This document shows, piece by piece, positions 1 to 9,044 of a stretch of DNA of 42,607 nt. Every line of letters starts with the position of its first letter. The first letter of the stretch is position 1. Source of the stretch: Crocinitomicaceae bacterium (GTDB taxonomy: Bacteria; Bacteroidota; Bacteroidia; Flavobacteriales_D; Crocinitomicaceae); contig JAHEIL010000003.1 in NCBI GenBank assembly GCA_024639405.1, positions 15,387 through 57,993 on the forward strand. The letters run 5' to 3'. The notes below the pieces were generated by a model. That model had not been told where the DNA came from and searched no databases. It was given only the letters and a program-made list of their open reading frames with translations. Made by a program: the position numbers and the translations under genes.

Positions 1-509
1 ACATTCCCATTGACTTGACCATTGGTATTCATCGTGTTTTGTTGCTGATTTCCTGAAACTTGTAAATTAGTTTGATTAGATTGAACGGGTGGTGTTGATG
101 TAACAATCTGAGTTGTCACAGGCGCATCTGAATAAACCGCATAATTGTCTTGTCTATAATAAACTACGCCTGTTTGTTGTAAAGCACCATGCGTTGGTTC
201 CATGCTCAACAATTGTAATTTTCCTTTTCCTTTTTTAAAAATGATGCGCGTTGTAATATCTGAAGGAGCATCAATAAAAAAGTTTTTATCAATATCGGCT
301 GTTTTACCATCAGCGAAAATCAATTTTGTAGAATAAGCACCATTTTTCAATCCACTCACATAAACATTCGTTTGAGGAATGGAATTTTGTTTAATTCCGT
401 TTAAAATAACATAAAATGCTTGTCCATTGTTATTAAAAACTGTGAAATTACTTTGTGAAAAAACACTAAAACTAACCATTAGTGCAACAATAATCATACT
501 TACTTTCAT
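1..509 (-). CDS. Secreted protein, N-terminal part (possible DUF4476 family), cut by window edge
   Basis: The gene reads leftward from an ATG at 507-509 and is still open after 169 codons at the window edge, so the C-terminus is missing. Residues 1-19 form a signal peptide (a short Lys-led hydrophobic core ending in FSQ), so the protein is exported. Residues 20-130 form a probable beta-rich domain starting FTVFNNNGQAFYVILNG. From about residue 130 the chain becomes a low-complexity linker rich in Asn, Gln, Thr and Pro. This order (signal peptide, small beta domain, N/Q-rich linker) recalls Flavobacteriales proteins that end in DUF4476, but that domain would lie outside the window, so the family is a guess. 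It is divergent from the padR-pspC pair, with about 180 bp of AT-rich DNA between. Confidence 0.7.
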   Translation of the reverse strand, partial: MKVSMIIVALMVSFSVFSQSNFTVFNNNGQAFYVILNGIKQNSIPQTNVYVSGLKNGAYSTKLIFADGKTADIDKNFFIDAPSDITTRIIFKKGKGKLQLLSMEPTHGALQQTGVVYYRQDNYAVYSDAPVTTQIVTSTPPVQSNQTNLQVSGNQQQNTMNTNGQVNGN

Positions 510-669
510 CCTATTCGATTTATTAATGGCTTAAAAATAATTAAAATAATTAAGTTAAAACGCACGAAATGATCATTTTAATTCTATTATCTTGGAGATG
601 ATAAACATAATTTATTAAATTTTAACAAAATATATAGTACCTTGTTATACATAGTTCTTTACAAAATTG

Positions 670-677
670 TAAATTTG
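670..677 (+). promoter_or_regulatory. Candidate -7 box for padR-pspC
   Basis: TAAATTTG is a perfect match to the Bacteroidota -7 consensus TAnnTTTG and lies 15 nt before the padR ATG. The nearest upstream TTG (642-644) is 25 nt away, slightly far for a -33 element. The 510-669 stretch is otherwise AT-rich and featureless. Confidence 0.4.
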
Positions 678-692
678 TAAAAAATTAATACA

Positions 693-1025
693 ATGAGTTT
701 AGAAAACACACAAGCTCAAATGCGAAAAGGAATTTTGGAATATTGCATACTTTCGATCTTAAACTCGAAAAAAGAAGCGTATCCATCTGAGATTTTAGAC
801 ACATTAAAAGAAGCAAAGTTAATCGTGGTCGAAGGAACACTTTACCCTCTATTAACTCGTTTAAAAAATATGGAATTATTACAATATCGCTGGGAAGAAT
901 CATCATCAGGTCCACCCAGAAAATACTATGCACTAACTAAAATTGGTCACGCATTTTTAGAAGAATTAAGTGAAACTTGGAAAGAATTAAACATTGCCGT
1001 AACTAAAATAACGGAGAAAAATTAA
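693..1025 (+). CDS. PadR family transcriptional regulator
   Basis: A 110-residue winged-helix DNA-binding protein of the PadR family, at the usual length for the short (PadR-s2-like) subgroup. The family hallmark VEGTLYPLLTRLKNMELL (about residues 46-63) is the recognition helix region, and PPRKYYALT (74-82) is the wing. A C-terminal helix (about 85-107) would form the dimer interface. PadR proteins generally repress a neighbouring membrane-protein or efflux gene and respond to small molecules or envelope stress. Here the stop is only 5 nt before the next ATG, so it is almost certainly co-transcribed with, and may control, the PspC-type gene. The ligand cannot be told from the sequence. Confidence 0.93.
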   Translation: MSLENTQAQMRKGILEYCILSILNSKKEAYPSEILDTLKEAKLIVVEGTLYPLLTRLKNMELLQYRWEESSSGPPRKYYALTKIGHAFLEELSETWKELNIAVTKITEKN

Positions 1026-1030
1026 AACAG

Positions 1031-2572
1031 ATGAAAAAGACTATTTCAGTAAATTTAAAAGGCACAAACTTCATCATCGAAGAAGATGCGTACAATCGTT
1101 TAGAAACTTACTTAACAAAATTAGCCTCTAAACTAGGTTCTGATCCAGGTAAAAATGACATCATTGAAGACATTGAATTACGAATTGCAGAATTATTCAA
1201 TGGATTATTGAATGATCGAAAAACAGTGATTGAAGATGAGGATGTCGCTCAAATACTTGTAAATTTAGGAGACCCAAGTTTATATGTCAGTGATGAATTT
1301 GAAGAAAACAGTTCAGGTACTGAACAAAAAGCAAGTGAATCGTTTAAAAGACGCTTATTTCGCGACACACAAAATGGTTCAATCGGAGGAGTTTGTGCTG
1401 GTTTAGCACACTATTTTACCATTGACATAGTTATTGTTCGAATCATCTTTGCAGTGTTATTTTTCATTGGTGGTTTCACAATTCCTTTGTACATTTTATT
1501 GTGGATAATATTACCTGAAGCGAAAACATCGATCGATCGTTTACAAATGCATGGCAAAGCTGTAACAATTGATTCTGTTAAAGAAGAAATTGAAAATGCA
1601 ACGGAATCTATAAAAACCAAATCCAATCAATTTGCTAAAAACTTTACACAGAACAAAGATAAATTAGCTGCAATTGGTAAAGTGATACGCGTCATTATTG
1701 GTTCAATTCTTATTTTTAAAGCAATTGGTATAACTATTTTACTTTTCACATTATTCTTTGTTGGATTTGCTATTTTTCCTGGAAACGAAAATGGTCATTT
1801 AACGTTTCAAGAAATGGGTGCTTATTTTTTAACAAGTGATTTTGATTTTACATTATCAGTAATTACTGTATTAGTAGCTTCTATATCGCTGATTTTGTTT
1901 TTACTAATTCTTGGATTAAAATTATTATTAAACATTCAAACAAAATGGACAAAATACACTTTGATTTTATTATTTACGGCAGGAATAATAAGTATTTTCA
2001 GTGCAACAATGATTGGTATTAATACGGCAAAAGATTTTGCCATTAATGGTGAAATTGAACGTACAATCTCAACACTTGATACTACCATTTTACATATTGA
2101 AAACAACCGCATTAGTCCTTTCAAAATTGGTGAAGAATTTACTGTGAAATCGGATGGATTCAATGAATTCATTCACGTTGAAAAAAACCGATTCATTCGC
2201 AATGGTATTGAAATTGAATACAGACGTTCAAAAGACAGTTTGTTTCACATCATTCAAAATTTATCAGCGCAAGGTTCAACACACCAAGCTGCATTAAAAA
2301 AGGCAAGAAATATTGAACATTTCTGTAAACTTATTGATGGAAAATTAGTGATTGCAACAGGCTACTTCTTCCCTATTCGTGATAAAATGAGATTTCAAAC
2401 CTTGAAATTAATTATTGAAATACCTGCTAACAAGTCGGTTGAGTATAATGGAAAAATGATTCAGTTAGAATTAGATCAGAAAGAAGAATGGGATTCTAGC
2501 GATCCTCAAGAAGAAGAATATTCAGAGAATGGTTTCCTCTCTCCTTCAGGAAATTATGAACATTGGGATTAA
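1031..2572 (+). CDS. PspC domain-containing membrane protein
   Basis: A 513-residue inner-membrane protein. An acidic N-terminal soluble part (1-105) precedes a PspC domain (about 107-165) with the typical KRRLFRDTQNGSIGGVCAGL entry and a membrane hairpin ending in LWIILPEA. Three to four further membrane segments lie around residues 215-250, 270-300 and 305-330. A soluble C-terminal domain (about 335-490) follows, then an acidic tail. PspC proteins are linked to the phage-shock/envelope-stress response in Proteobacteria. The Bacteroidota version, coupled to PadR, is probably a related envelope sensor or protector, but its role is not established. It sits 5 nt after padR, and a 12-bp RNA hairpin follows its stop codon. 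Confidence 0.88.
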   Translation: MKKTISVNLKGTNFIIEEDAYNRLETYLTKLASKLGSDPGKNDIIEDIELRIAELFNGLLNDRKTVIEDEDVAQILVNLGDPSLYVSDEFEENSSGTEQKASESFKRRLFRDTQNGSIGGVCAGLAHYFTIDIVIVRIIFAVLFFIGGFTIPLYILLWIILPEAKTSIDRLQMHGKAVTIDSVKEEIENATESIKTKSNQFAKNFTQNKDKLAAIGKVIRVIIGSILIFKAIGITILLFTLFFVGFAIFPGNENGHLTFQEMGAYFLTSDFDFTLSVITVLVASISLILFLLILGLKLLLNIQTKWTKYTLILLFTAGIISIFSATMIGINTAKDFAINGEIERTISTLDTTILHIENNRISPFKIGEEFTVKSDGFNEFIHVEKNRFIRNGIEIEYRRSKDSLFHIIQNLSAQGSTHQAALKKARNIEHFCKLIDGKLVIATGYFFPIRDKMRFQTLKLIIEIPANKSVEYNGKMIQLELDQKEEWDSSDPQEEEYSENGFLSPSGNYEHWD

Positions 2573-2579
2573 TGGATGT

Positions 2580-2612
2580 TGAACGCCAAATTATCACTAA
2601 ATTTGGCGTTCA
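2580..2612 (+). promoter_or_regulatory. Strong hairpin ending at the start codon of the nuclease gene
   Basis: GAACGCCAAAT (2581-2591) and ATTTGGCGTTC (2601-2611) are perfect inverted copies with a 9-nt loop; T2580 also pairs with A2612, the first base of the next gene's ATG. There is no T-tract on the 3' side, so it is a poor intrinsic terminator. It would cover the ribosome landing site of the downstream gene, so it may limit translation or stabilise the upstream mRNA end. Confidence 0.6.
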
Positions 2613-3982
2613 TGCATTATGCCATTGTCGACATAGAAACAACCGGTGGGAGTCCAAAAACTTCTAAGATCACTGAAATAGCGATTTACAAACACGATGG
2701 CGAAAAAGTCATTGATGAATTTGTGACTTTGGTTAATCCTGAAATGAACATTCCTGAATTCATTGTTCGGTTAACAGGAATCAAAGATAGCATGGTTCAA
2801 GATGCTCCAAAATTTTATGAAATCGCCAAACAAATTATTGAATTTACAGAAGGTTGTACATTCGTTGCACACAATGTTGGTTTCGATTATGGAATCATCC
2901 GCCAAGAATTCAAAAATTTAGGATACGATTATAGACGAGAACATTTATGTACTGTTCGTGCATCGCGTTATGTAATTCCCGGTCATTCATCCTACAGTTT
3001 AGGAAAACTTACGCGTGAATTAGGCATTGAAATCAATGGGCGACACCGAGCAGGTGGAGATGCTTTGGCTACAGCCGAATTATTTGGATTATTAGTCAAA
3101 AAAGATCCAAGCGGACTCGCTACATTCATCCAAAAAGAAGTCAATCCAAAGGTTTTACACCCAAACTTAAACATCGAATCATTGGAAGAAATCCCAGCGA
3201 AAACTGGCGTTTATAAATTCTTTAATGAATTCAATCAATTGATTTATGTTGGGAAAAGTAAAACTATTAAAAACCGTGTAGAACAACATTTACGCAATTC
3301 TAAAACTTCTAAAGGTGCGAAAATGATGAAAGAAATTGCGCGAATTGAATATGAATTAACCGGTTCCGAATTGATTTCTTTGTTGTTAGAATCGCAATTA
3401 ATAAAACACCACAGGCCGATTTTCAATCAACAATTGAAAAAAAATAAATTTCCATATGGACTTTTTGATGTAGAAGATGAACAAGGCTATTTGAACTTCT
3501 CCGTTGCCTTAACGTCAAAAACTTCATCTATTCCTTTAGTAAGTTACAGCTCTAAAAATGATGCCATCTCACATTTAACAAAGTTGTGCGATGATTATTC
3601 ATTGTGTCAGAAATTATGTGGACTTTACCCAACAAAATCAGCTTGTTTTCATTATTCTATTAAAAAATGTGAAGGTGCTTGTATTCAAGAAGAAGAAACA
3701 TCAGTATACAATGCAAAAGCAGAAGCGCTCATCAACAAACTAACATTAAACGGGGATTCGTTCTACATTATAGAAAAAGGCCGTGAGAAGAGCGAAAAAA
3801 GCCTAATATTAATTGAACGTGGTATATTAATTGGATTTGGATATGCACCTTATCATTTCAATGGCCATCAATTACCAAAATGGAAACGGTTCATTCAAGA
3901 GTTTCCTGAAGATCGCGATGCTAAAACAATTTTAGGAAGTTATTTAAGATCAAATCCTACCATTGAAATAATTCGATTTTAA
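2612..3982 (+). CDS. DnaQ-like 3'-5' exonuclease fused to a UvrC-like GIY-YIG nuclease domain
   Basis: A 456-residue two-domain nuclease. Residues 1-165 are a DEDDh exonuclease: DIETTGG supplies the first Asp and Glu, AHNVGFDYG the second Asp, and HRAGGDA the His and final Asp. Residues from about 192 to 270 are a GIY-YIG domain (TGVYKFF and YVGKSKTIKNRVEQHL) as in the N-terminal half of UvrC and in Cho. A Cys-rich stretch follows (about 330-358, six cysteines around LCGLYPTKSAC and KKCEGAC), which in this family can hold an Fe-S cluster. The likely role is DNA repair, with the exonuclease trimming and the GIY-YIG domain nicking. I chose the ATG at 2612 because the exonuclease fold begins at once (MHYAIVDIETT). 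An in-frame ATG at 2576 would add 12 residues encoded by the hairpin. The gene follows pspC closely and ends at a bidirectional terminator. Confidence 0.88.
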   Translation: MHYAIVDIETTGGSPKTSKITEIAIYKHDGEKVIDEFVTLVNPEMNIPEFIVRLTGIKDSMVQDAPKFYEIAKQIIEFTEGCTFVAHNVGFDYGIIRQEFKNLGYDYRREHLCTVRASRYVIPGHSSYSLGKLTRELGIEINGRHRAGGDALATAELFGLLVKKDPSGLATFIQKEVNPKVLHPNLNIESLEEIPAKTGVYKFFNEFNQLIYVGKSKTIKNRVEQHLRNSKTSKGAKMMKEIARIEYELTGSELISLLLESQLIKHHRPIFNQQLKKNKFPYGLFDVEDEQGYLNFSVALTSKTSSIPLVSYSSKNDAISHLTKLCDDYSLCQKLCGLYPTKSACFHYSIKKCEGACIQEEETSVYNAKAEALINKLTLNGDSFYIIEKGREKSEKSLILIERGILIGFGYAPYHFNGHQLPKWKRFIQEFPEDRDAKTILGSYLRSNPTIEIIRF

Positions 3983-4016
3983 ACCGAAAATCAACTTTTT
4001 TTAACTATTTCAACAT

Positions 4017-4050
4017 AAAAAAAGCCGACTTATTCAGTCGGCTTTTTTTT
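4017..4050. terminator. Bidirectional intrinsic terminator
   Basis: AAAGCCGACT (4021-4030) and AGTCGGCTTT (4036-4045) form a 10-bp GC-rich stem with a 5-nt loop. It is flanked by A's on one side and T's on the other, so it works in both directions and separates the convergent nuclease and secDF genes. Confidence 0.93.
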
Positions 4051-4066
4051 AATCTATTTATTTCAA

Positions 4067-7066
4067 TTACGCTTTTAAACGTTTTGAGAAGTCAATTAAG
4101 ATTGGTGTCGCAACACATAACGATGAATACGTTCCGATAATTACACCAACTAATAAGGCGAATAAGAAACCTTTAATCGCTGGTCCACCAAAGATGAACA
4201 TGATTAATACAACAACAAATAATATCATCGAAGTATTAAATGTACGACTTAACGTTGTATTCAATGATTTGTTAATGATATCATAGTGGTGATCATCTTC
4301 TTTACTGTTACGTAAATTCTCACGAATACGGTCAAATACAATTACCGTATCATTCATTGAATAACCAATAACAGTTAAGATCGCTGCAATAAATGCTTGA
4401 TTTACATCTAAACTAAATGGTAAGTAACCATGTAATAAAGAGAAAATAGAAATAACGAAGAATGCATCATGCGCTAAACCTACAATCGCACCAATCGAAT
4501 ACTGCCAGTGACCGAAACGCAATAAGATGTATGCGAAAATTGCTAATAATGATAATGAAATTGCTAAAGCTGAAGAAGTCCATAATTCACTTGAAACTGA
4601 AGCAGAAATACTTCTTGATTCTACGATTTCGTAACCACCCATTTTAGCTTTACAATTATCTAAAGCACCTTTTAGTTTCTCAGTAACTTCATTTGTTGCA
4701 TTATCGTTTTTCAATTTGTAGTTGGTAACGATCTCTACATTGTAATCATTAGATTTAGTTTTCAAATCAATCGAAGAAATCTCTCCATTTTCAACAAATA
4801 CTTTTTCTAAGTTTTTACGAATCACTTCGATGTCAGCTTTTTGTTCAAATTTCGCAACGAAAGTACGACCTCCTGTAAATTCAACACTTTGTTTTAAACC
4901 TCTACCAAACATCGAAACAACTCCTAAAATTGTAACAGTGATTGAGAAGATGTAGAAATACTTACGTTTTCCAACCCAGTCAAAATGGAAGTTTTGGAAC
5001 AATCCTTTCGACATATTTGTATTGAAAGAAATTGTTTTACCTTTTGTCAACCATCCAGTAATCACCAATTTAGAAATGATAATTGCAGAGAACATTGATG
5101 TGAAAATACCAATGATTAAGGTAGTAGCAAATGATTCAATTTCACCTGTTCCAAATACTTTCAAGATAATCGCAACTAATAAGTGAGTAACGTTTGCATC
5201 AATAATTGAAGGTAACGCTTTTTTGAAACCAACATTGATAGATCCTTCTAAATCCAATCCTTTTGCTTGTTCTTCACGAATACGTTCAAAAATCAAGATA
5301 TTCGCATCGACCGCTGTACCAATTGTTAAAACGATACCAGCAATACCAGCTAACGTTAATACCGCACCAAACGAAGCTAAACTTCCGAAGATAAACAATA
5401 CGTTTACTGCTAATGCAACGTTTGCTGCTAAACCAGCTTTTCCATAATAGAAGTACATGTATAACAATACAGCTAAGAATGCAAAACCAAATGAAATCAA
5501 ACCAGCTTTTGAATTTTCTGCTCCGATTGTTGGTCCAACTTTTGTTTGTTCTTTAATAACACATGGTGCTGGTAAAGCTCCACCATTTAACAAACCTGCT
5601 AAATCTTTCGCTTCATTAATGTCAAAGTTACCTGAAATCTGTGTGTTTCCACCAGTAATAGGATTGATCACACGTGGCGCACTGTAAACAACATCATCCA
5701 TTGTAATTGCTACAATTCGATTTACGTTATTATTTGTCATATCAGCCCATTTATCAGAACCATCATTGGTCATTGTTAAATCAACTGTAATTTTACCCGA
5801 TTGATCATCGTAACCTGTACGTGCATTTTTAACATCTTTTCCACCTACCAATGATTTTCCATTTTCAGGAACACGGATAGCGTATAATGTATATGCTTTT
5901 TCTTTAGAGTTTGCAGCAACTTGCTCTAAATCTGCTGACCACATAAATTTGATATCAGCTGGAAACAAATCCAAAATATCGTTTCTTTTTAAAATTGCGC
6001 TAACTGCAGCTTTATTTTCAGCAGCTACATAACCTAAAGCATAATCTCCAGCAGGTTTAACCATTTCAGCTAATCCTTTTTGAGAACCACCTAGTTTAGA
6101 AGTCAATGACTTAAGAGAAGGAGTTGCTTTTGCTTTTGTTTTTGATGTATCGCCTACAATTGTTGTATCTGAAACTACTTCTTCTGTTTTCTCTACTTCT
6201 TTTTGACGAGATAAAACACCAGCTTGTTGCCAAGTACTTGCAATTTCACTTGGGAAATACGTTTCGAAGAATTGTAAGTTCGCAGTTGATTGTAATTTAT
6301 TAGCAACTGTTGCTTCATCTTGAACTCCTGGTAACTCAATGTACAAACGGTTGTTTACCGCATCTTTTTGAATGTTAGGTTGCGCAACTCCAAATTGGTT
6401 AATACGTTTCCCCATAATTTGCTCAACTCCATCCATTGATGAAGAAGCAATTTTTCTAAAGAACGCATCAACGTCAGCATCGGTTGAGTTCAAACCTAAT
6501 TCTTCTGTTTCACTTGTATTCAATAAACGAACAACTTTCATTCCGTTGTTCATTTTTGCACTTTCCTTGATGAACGTTGAAATAAAATCACCTCCAACAG
6601 TTGCATATTTGTTAACTGCACTATCAAAAGGGCGTTTGAATTTCAAATCACGTGGGTTGCGTGCATAATTCATTACTAAGTCTGGCAAGGAGATTTCCAA
6701 AGTTACACTCATCCCTCCTACTAAGTCCAAACCGAAAGCTAAACTACGTTTTTTCGTTTCAGAGAAAGTAGATCCAAAAATTGGATAAACTTTGTTCTCA
6801 GCTTTTTCTTTTAAAATCTGATTGATAAAAGCAGCTTTCGCCAACTCCATCGATTCAGGTTTAGAAAAATCAACACTTGTGTTATTTGGTAAAACACCAA
6901 TATTATTTGTACTCGCAGCTTCTTTCTTAAGTGCTAATACTCTTTCATTTGCTTCCTTGATTGATTTATTCTCAACATTAGTGGAAACCCAAGTAAACGA
7001 TAATTGGTAAAGACAAACAGCCGTTAGCAATATCGTTAAAAACCAAAAAAATCCTTTGTTACGCAT
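4067..7066 (-). CDS. secDF: Protein translocase subunit SecDF (fused SecD and SecF)
   Basis: A 999-residue fusion of SecD and SecF, the proton-driven motor that helps SecYEG finish export across the inner membrane. There is an N-terminal membrane segment (about 7-27), then a large periplasmic SecD domain (P1, to about residue 515) holding the signature FGLDLVGGMSVTLE. Next come the SecD membrane helices with the catalytic-type motif VDANILIFERIREE (about 584-597). The SecF half begins near residue 690 with a membrane helix, then VEFTGGRTF, and ends with helices carrying MNDTVIVFDRIREN (about 901-914). The one-piece architecture is the usual one in Bacteroidota. Its own promoter lies just upstream and a strong terminator follows. 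The large number of exported lipoproteins and T9SS cargo in this window fits a heavily used Sec pathway. Confidence 0.97.
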   Translation of the reverse strand: MRNKGFFWFLTILLTAVCLYQLSFTWVSTNVENKSIKEANERVLALKKEAASTNNIGVLPNNTSVDFSKPESMELAKAAFINQILKEKAENKVYPIFGSTFSETKKRSLAFGLDLVGGMSVTLEISLPDLVMNYARNPRDLKFKRPFDSAVNKYATVGGDFISTFIKESAKMNNGMKVVRLLNTSETEELGLNSTDADVDAFFRKIASSSMDGVEQIMGKRINQFGVAQPNIQKDAVNNRLYIELPGVQDEATVANKLQSTANLQFFETYFPSEIASTWQQAGVLSRQKEVEKTEEVVSDTTIVGDTSKTKAKATPSLKSLTSKLGGSQKGLAEMVKPAGDYALGYVAAENKAAVSAILKRNDILDLFPADIKFMWSADLEQVAANSKEKAYTLYAIRVPENGKSLVGGKDVKNARTGYDDQSGKITVDLTMTNDGSDKWADMTNNNVNRIVAITMDDVVYSAPRVINPITGGNTQISGNFDINEAKDLAGLLNGGALPAPCVIKEQTKVGPTIGAENSKAGLISFGFAFLAVLLYMYFYYGKAGLAANVALAVNVLFIFGSLASFGAVLTLAGIAGIVLTIGTAVDANILIFERIREEQAKGLDLEGSINVGFKKALPSIIDANVTHLLVAIILKVFGTGEIESFATTLIIGIFTSMFSAIIISKLVITGWLTKGKTISFNTNMSKGLFQNFHFDWVGKRKYFYIFSITVTILGVVSMFGRGLKQSVEFTGGRTFVAKFEQKADIEVIRKNLEKVFVENGEISSIDLKTKSNDYNVEIVTNYKLKNDNATNEVTEKLKGALDNCKAKMGGYEIVESRSISASVSSELWTSSALAISLSLLAIFAYILLRFGHWQYSIGAIVGLAHDAFFVISIFSLLHGYLPFSLDVNQAFIAAILTVIGYSMNDTVIVFDRIRENLRNSKEDDHHYDIINKSLNTTLSRTFNTSMILFVVVLIMFIFGGPAIKGFLFALLVGVIIGTYSSLCVATPILIDFSKRLKA

Positions 7067-7102
7067 TTCGTAAAACAGTTAGTTATTATCTATTTAAGCC
7101 CG

Positions 7103-7133
7103 CAAATATAGGATTTAGGATTGTTAAAGTCAA
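7103..7133 (-). promoter_or_regulatory. Promoter of secDF
   Basis: On the minus strand TTG (7133-7131), a 20-nt spacer and TATATTTG (7110-7103) match the Bacteroidota promoter form. Predicted transcription start is near 7096, giving a leader of about 30 nt before the secDF ATG. Confidence 0.6.
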
Positions 7134-7209
7134 TAAACTTTTGCATCTATTTCGATAGTTTATTAACAAGCTGTTGAAAAACGCTACTTTTTTAAGTGCA
7201 AAAACTAAA

Positions 7210-8331
7210 TCAACATTCGTTTAAAACAAAGTTAATCAACTCTTTAGAGAAATTTCCCCAGGAATTTTTAGATTTTTCATCTCGAATATTTTCTTGGAAA
7301 ATTTCAACTTTTCCTTTCGTAAAAACATCTTCTATTGCCAAAACAAGTGCTTTTTCATCATTTGGAGGTACAATTATTCCTGTTTTTTCATTTTCAATTG
7401 CCTCTGCTAAACCACCAACATTGGAAGCGATTATTGGTACTTCAAAATGAAAGGATGTCGCTGTAATTCCAGATTGAGTAGCGGTTTTATAAGGCAAAAT
7501 ACATATATCAGTTGCAGAGAAATATTTCGTAACCTCATCATCAGGAATGTATTGATTGAAAAAATATATGGACGAATTGGCACTTTTCAAGATCAACTGA
7601 TCGTATTTATCAGTTTTACCATATACTTCACCAACAATGATCAATTGATACTCATCTGAAAGTTGATTGAAACTTTTCAATAACACATCCAATCCTTTGT
7701 AGTCGCGAATCAAACCAAAAAACAAAAGCGTTTTCTTGTCCAGTGCAACTCCTAATTGCTCCTTTGCCACTTGTTTATCAATTTTTTCTCCAAAATGATC
7801 GTACCACGGATGTTGAATGTGTTTAATTTTTGCAGTGGGCTGAATACTTAATATTGCTTGTTCAACAGCTTTTGACAATACTATAAAATGTGTGTATTGA
7901 CTCAAAAAAAGACGATTTAATGCAGCATCAAAAAAACGTTTTTCATGGGGGATTAAATTATGTACCAATGCAATCTTCTTGGTTTTTCTTGGAAGCACCT
8001 TTGCAAACAACGCTGAAAATACGCTGAAAAATGTCATCCAATAGTTGAGTATAAAAACTTCTGGTTGGGATTGTTTTATTTTTTTTGCAGCTGAAAAATA
8101 AGTAAAGGGATTAAATGTGGAAACAATTCGCTCAGCATGTATTCCCTTGTTTTCTGTTGTAACATATTGAGAAGTTCCAGGGAATAAAAAATCTGGGTAT
8201 TGTTTTTTAAATGTAAACGCATTAACGGAATGTTCTTTTTCTAATTCTTTAGCTAATCGTTCATTGAATTGAGCGATCCCACCTCTAAAAGGATGAAATG
8301 CAGAAAAAATAGAAATGCGTAGTTTTTTCAA
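7210..8331 (-). CDS. Glycosyltransferase family 4 (GT-B fold)
   Basis: A 373-residue sugar transferase. The N-terminal Rossmann half opens with RISIFSAFHPFRGGIAQFNERLA, the acceptor-side glycine loop of GT4 enzymes. The second half carries the donor-binding region LLFFGLIRDYKGLDVLLKSF (about 197-217). The end motif is ATQSGITATSFHFEVPIIAS (about 281-300), where the first Glu of the common EX7E motif is absent and the second (FEVP) is kept. It probably adds a sugar to a lipid-linked or cell-surface glycan at the cytoplasmic face. It is the last gene of a minus-strand operon (GT2, HAD, MORN, lipoprotein, GT4), 14 nt after the lipoprotein gene. Donor and acceptor cannot be predicted. Confidence 0.88.
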   Translation of the reverse strand: MKKLRISIFSAFHPFRGGIAQFNERLAKELEKEHSVNAFTFKKQYPDFLFPGTSQYVTTENKGIHAERIVSTFNPFTYFSAAKKIKQSQPEVFILNYWMTFFSVFSALFAKVLPRKTKKIALVHNLIPHEKRFFDAALNRLFLSQYTHFIVLSKAVEQAILSIQPTAKIKHIQHPWYDHFGEKIDKQVAKEQLGVALDKKTLLFFGLIRDYKGLDVLLKSFNQLSDEYQLIIVGEVYGKTDKYDQLILKSANSSIYFFNQYIPDDEVTKYFSATDICILPYKTATQSGITATSFHFEVPIIASNVGGLAEAIENEKTGIIVPPNDEKALVLAIEDVFTKGKVEIFQENIRDEKSKNSWGNFSKELINFVLNEC

Positions 8332-8345
8332 TGTATTAACGTAAT

Positions 8346-9035
8346 TTATTCGATTCCGTAAGATACAAGTGTATAATACAATTCTTTTCCTTTTTTAATA
8401 GTGTTTTTATCAAAATTGGCAATGGTATTGTCTTTAAAATACTTGTAAATTAACCCAACATTTTTTGCATAAACATCGTATTTTACACGATCATCAACCA
8501 GTGAAAAGAAATTTTGTATATCTACTTTTAACGTTTTATCAAATACTTGATTTCCTATTGTAAAAGGCTGGTCAATTGCTGCATATTTTGCATTGATTTT
8601 AGAAGAAACATTGAACATGTTGATGTTCCACACTTTTTCATATGTCGGTTTAAAAACGAGTTTAACAATGCGTTGGTTTTCTTCCACTAGTTCTGCTTTG
8701 TTATTTTCAATAAGTGTTGTCCAAACATCTTTTAAAAGCCAATTATCTTGAATAGAATCGCGTGTGTAACGCAAAAATTTACGGGTAATGCGACCTGAAT
8801 TATCGATGAAAGTATCTCCGATAACTGTTTTTAATTGGTAATAAGTTGTATCGTGCTGAACCGCTTGATTTTCGTCATGTTCAATATCTACAACATCATA
8901 AATACAAAATCTTCCAGGTGTCAAATCGTAATATTCGTAATCAAACGAAATTTCTTCAGTTGTATCTTTTTCACACGCTAGCAAGAACAATAGAACCGAA
9001 CTAAAAACGACAAAATTTAAAAAAGTGCTTTTCAT
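8346..9035 (-). CDS. Lipoprotein of unknown function
   Basis: A 229-residue protein with a lipoprotein signal: a basic start, hydrophobic core and lipobox LLAC, giving Cys21 as the lipidated residue. The mature part begins EKDTTEE and is rich in beta-type sequence. I see no catalytic motif and recognise no named family, though small lipoproteins of this size and look are common in Flavobacteriales. It sits 9 nt after the MORN-repeat gene and 14 nt before the GT4 gene, so it is part of the glycan-type operon. It should be anchored in a membrane facing the periplasm or cell surface. Confidence 0.8.
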   Translation of the reverse strand: MKSTFLNFVVFSSVLLFLLACEKDTTEEISFDYEYYDLTPGRFCIYDVVDIEHDENQAVQHDTTYYQLKTVIGDTFIDNSGRITRKFLRYTRDSIQDNWLLKDVWTTLIENNKAELVEENQRIVKLVFKPTYEKVWNINMFNVSSKINAKYAAIDQPFTIGNQVFDKTLKVDIQNFFSLVDDRVKYDVYAKNVGLIYKYFKDNTIANFDKNTIKKGKELYYTLVSYGIE

Positions 9036-9044
9036 GATTCTAGC

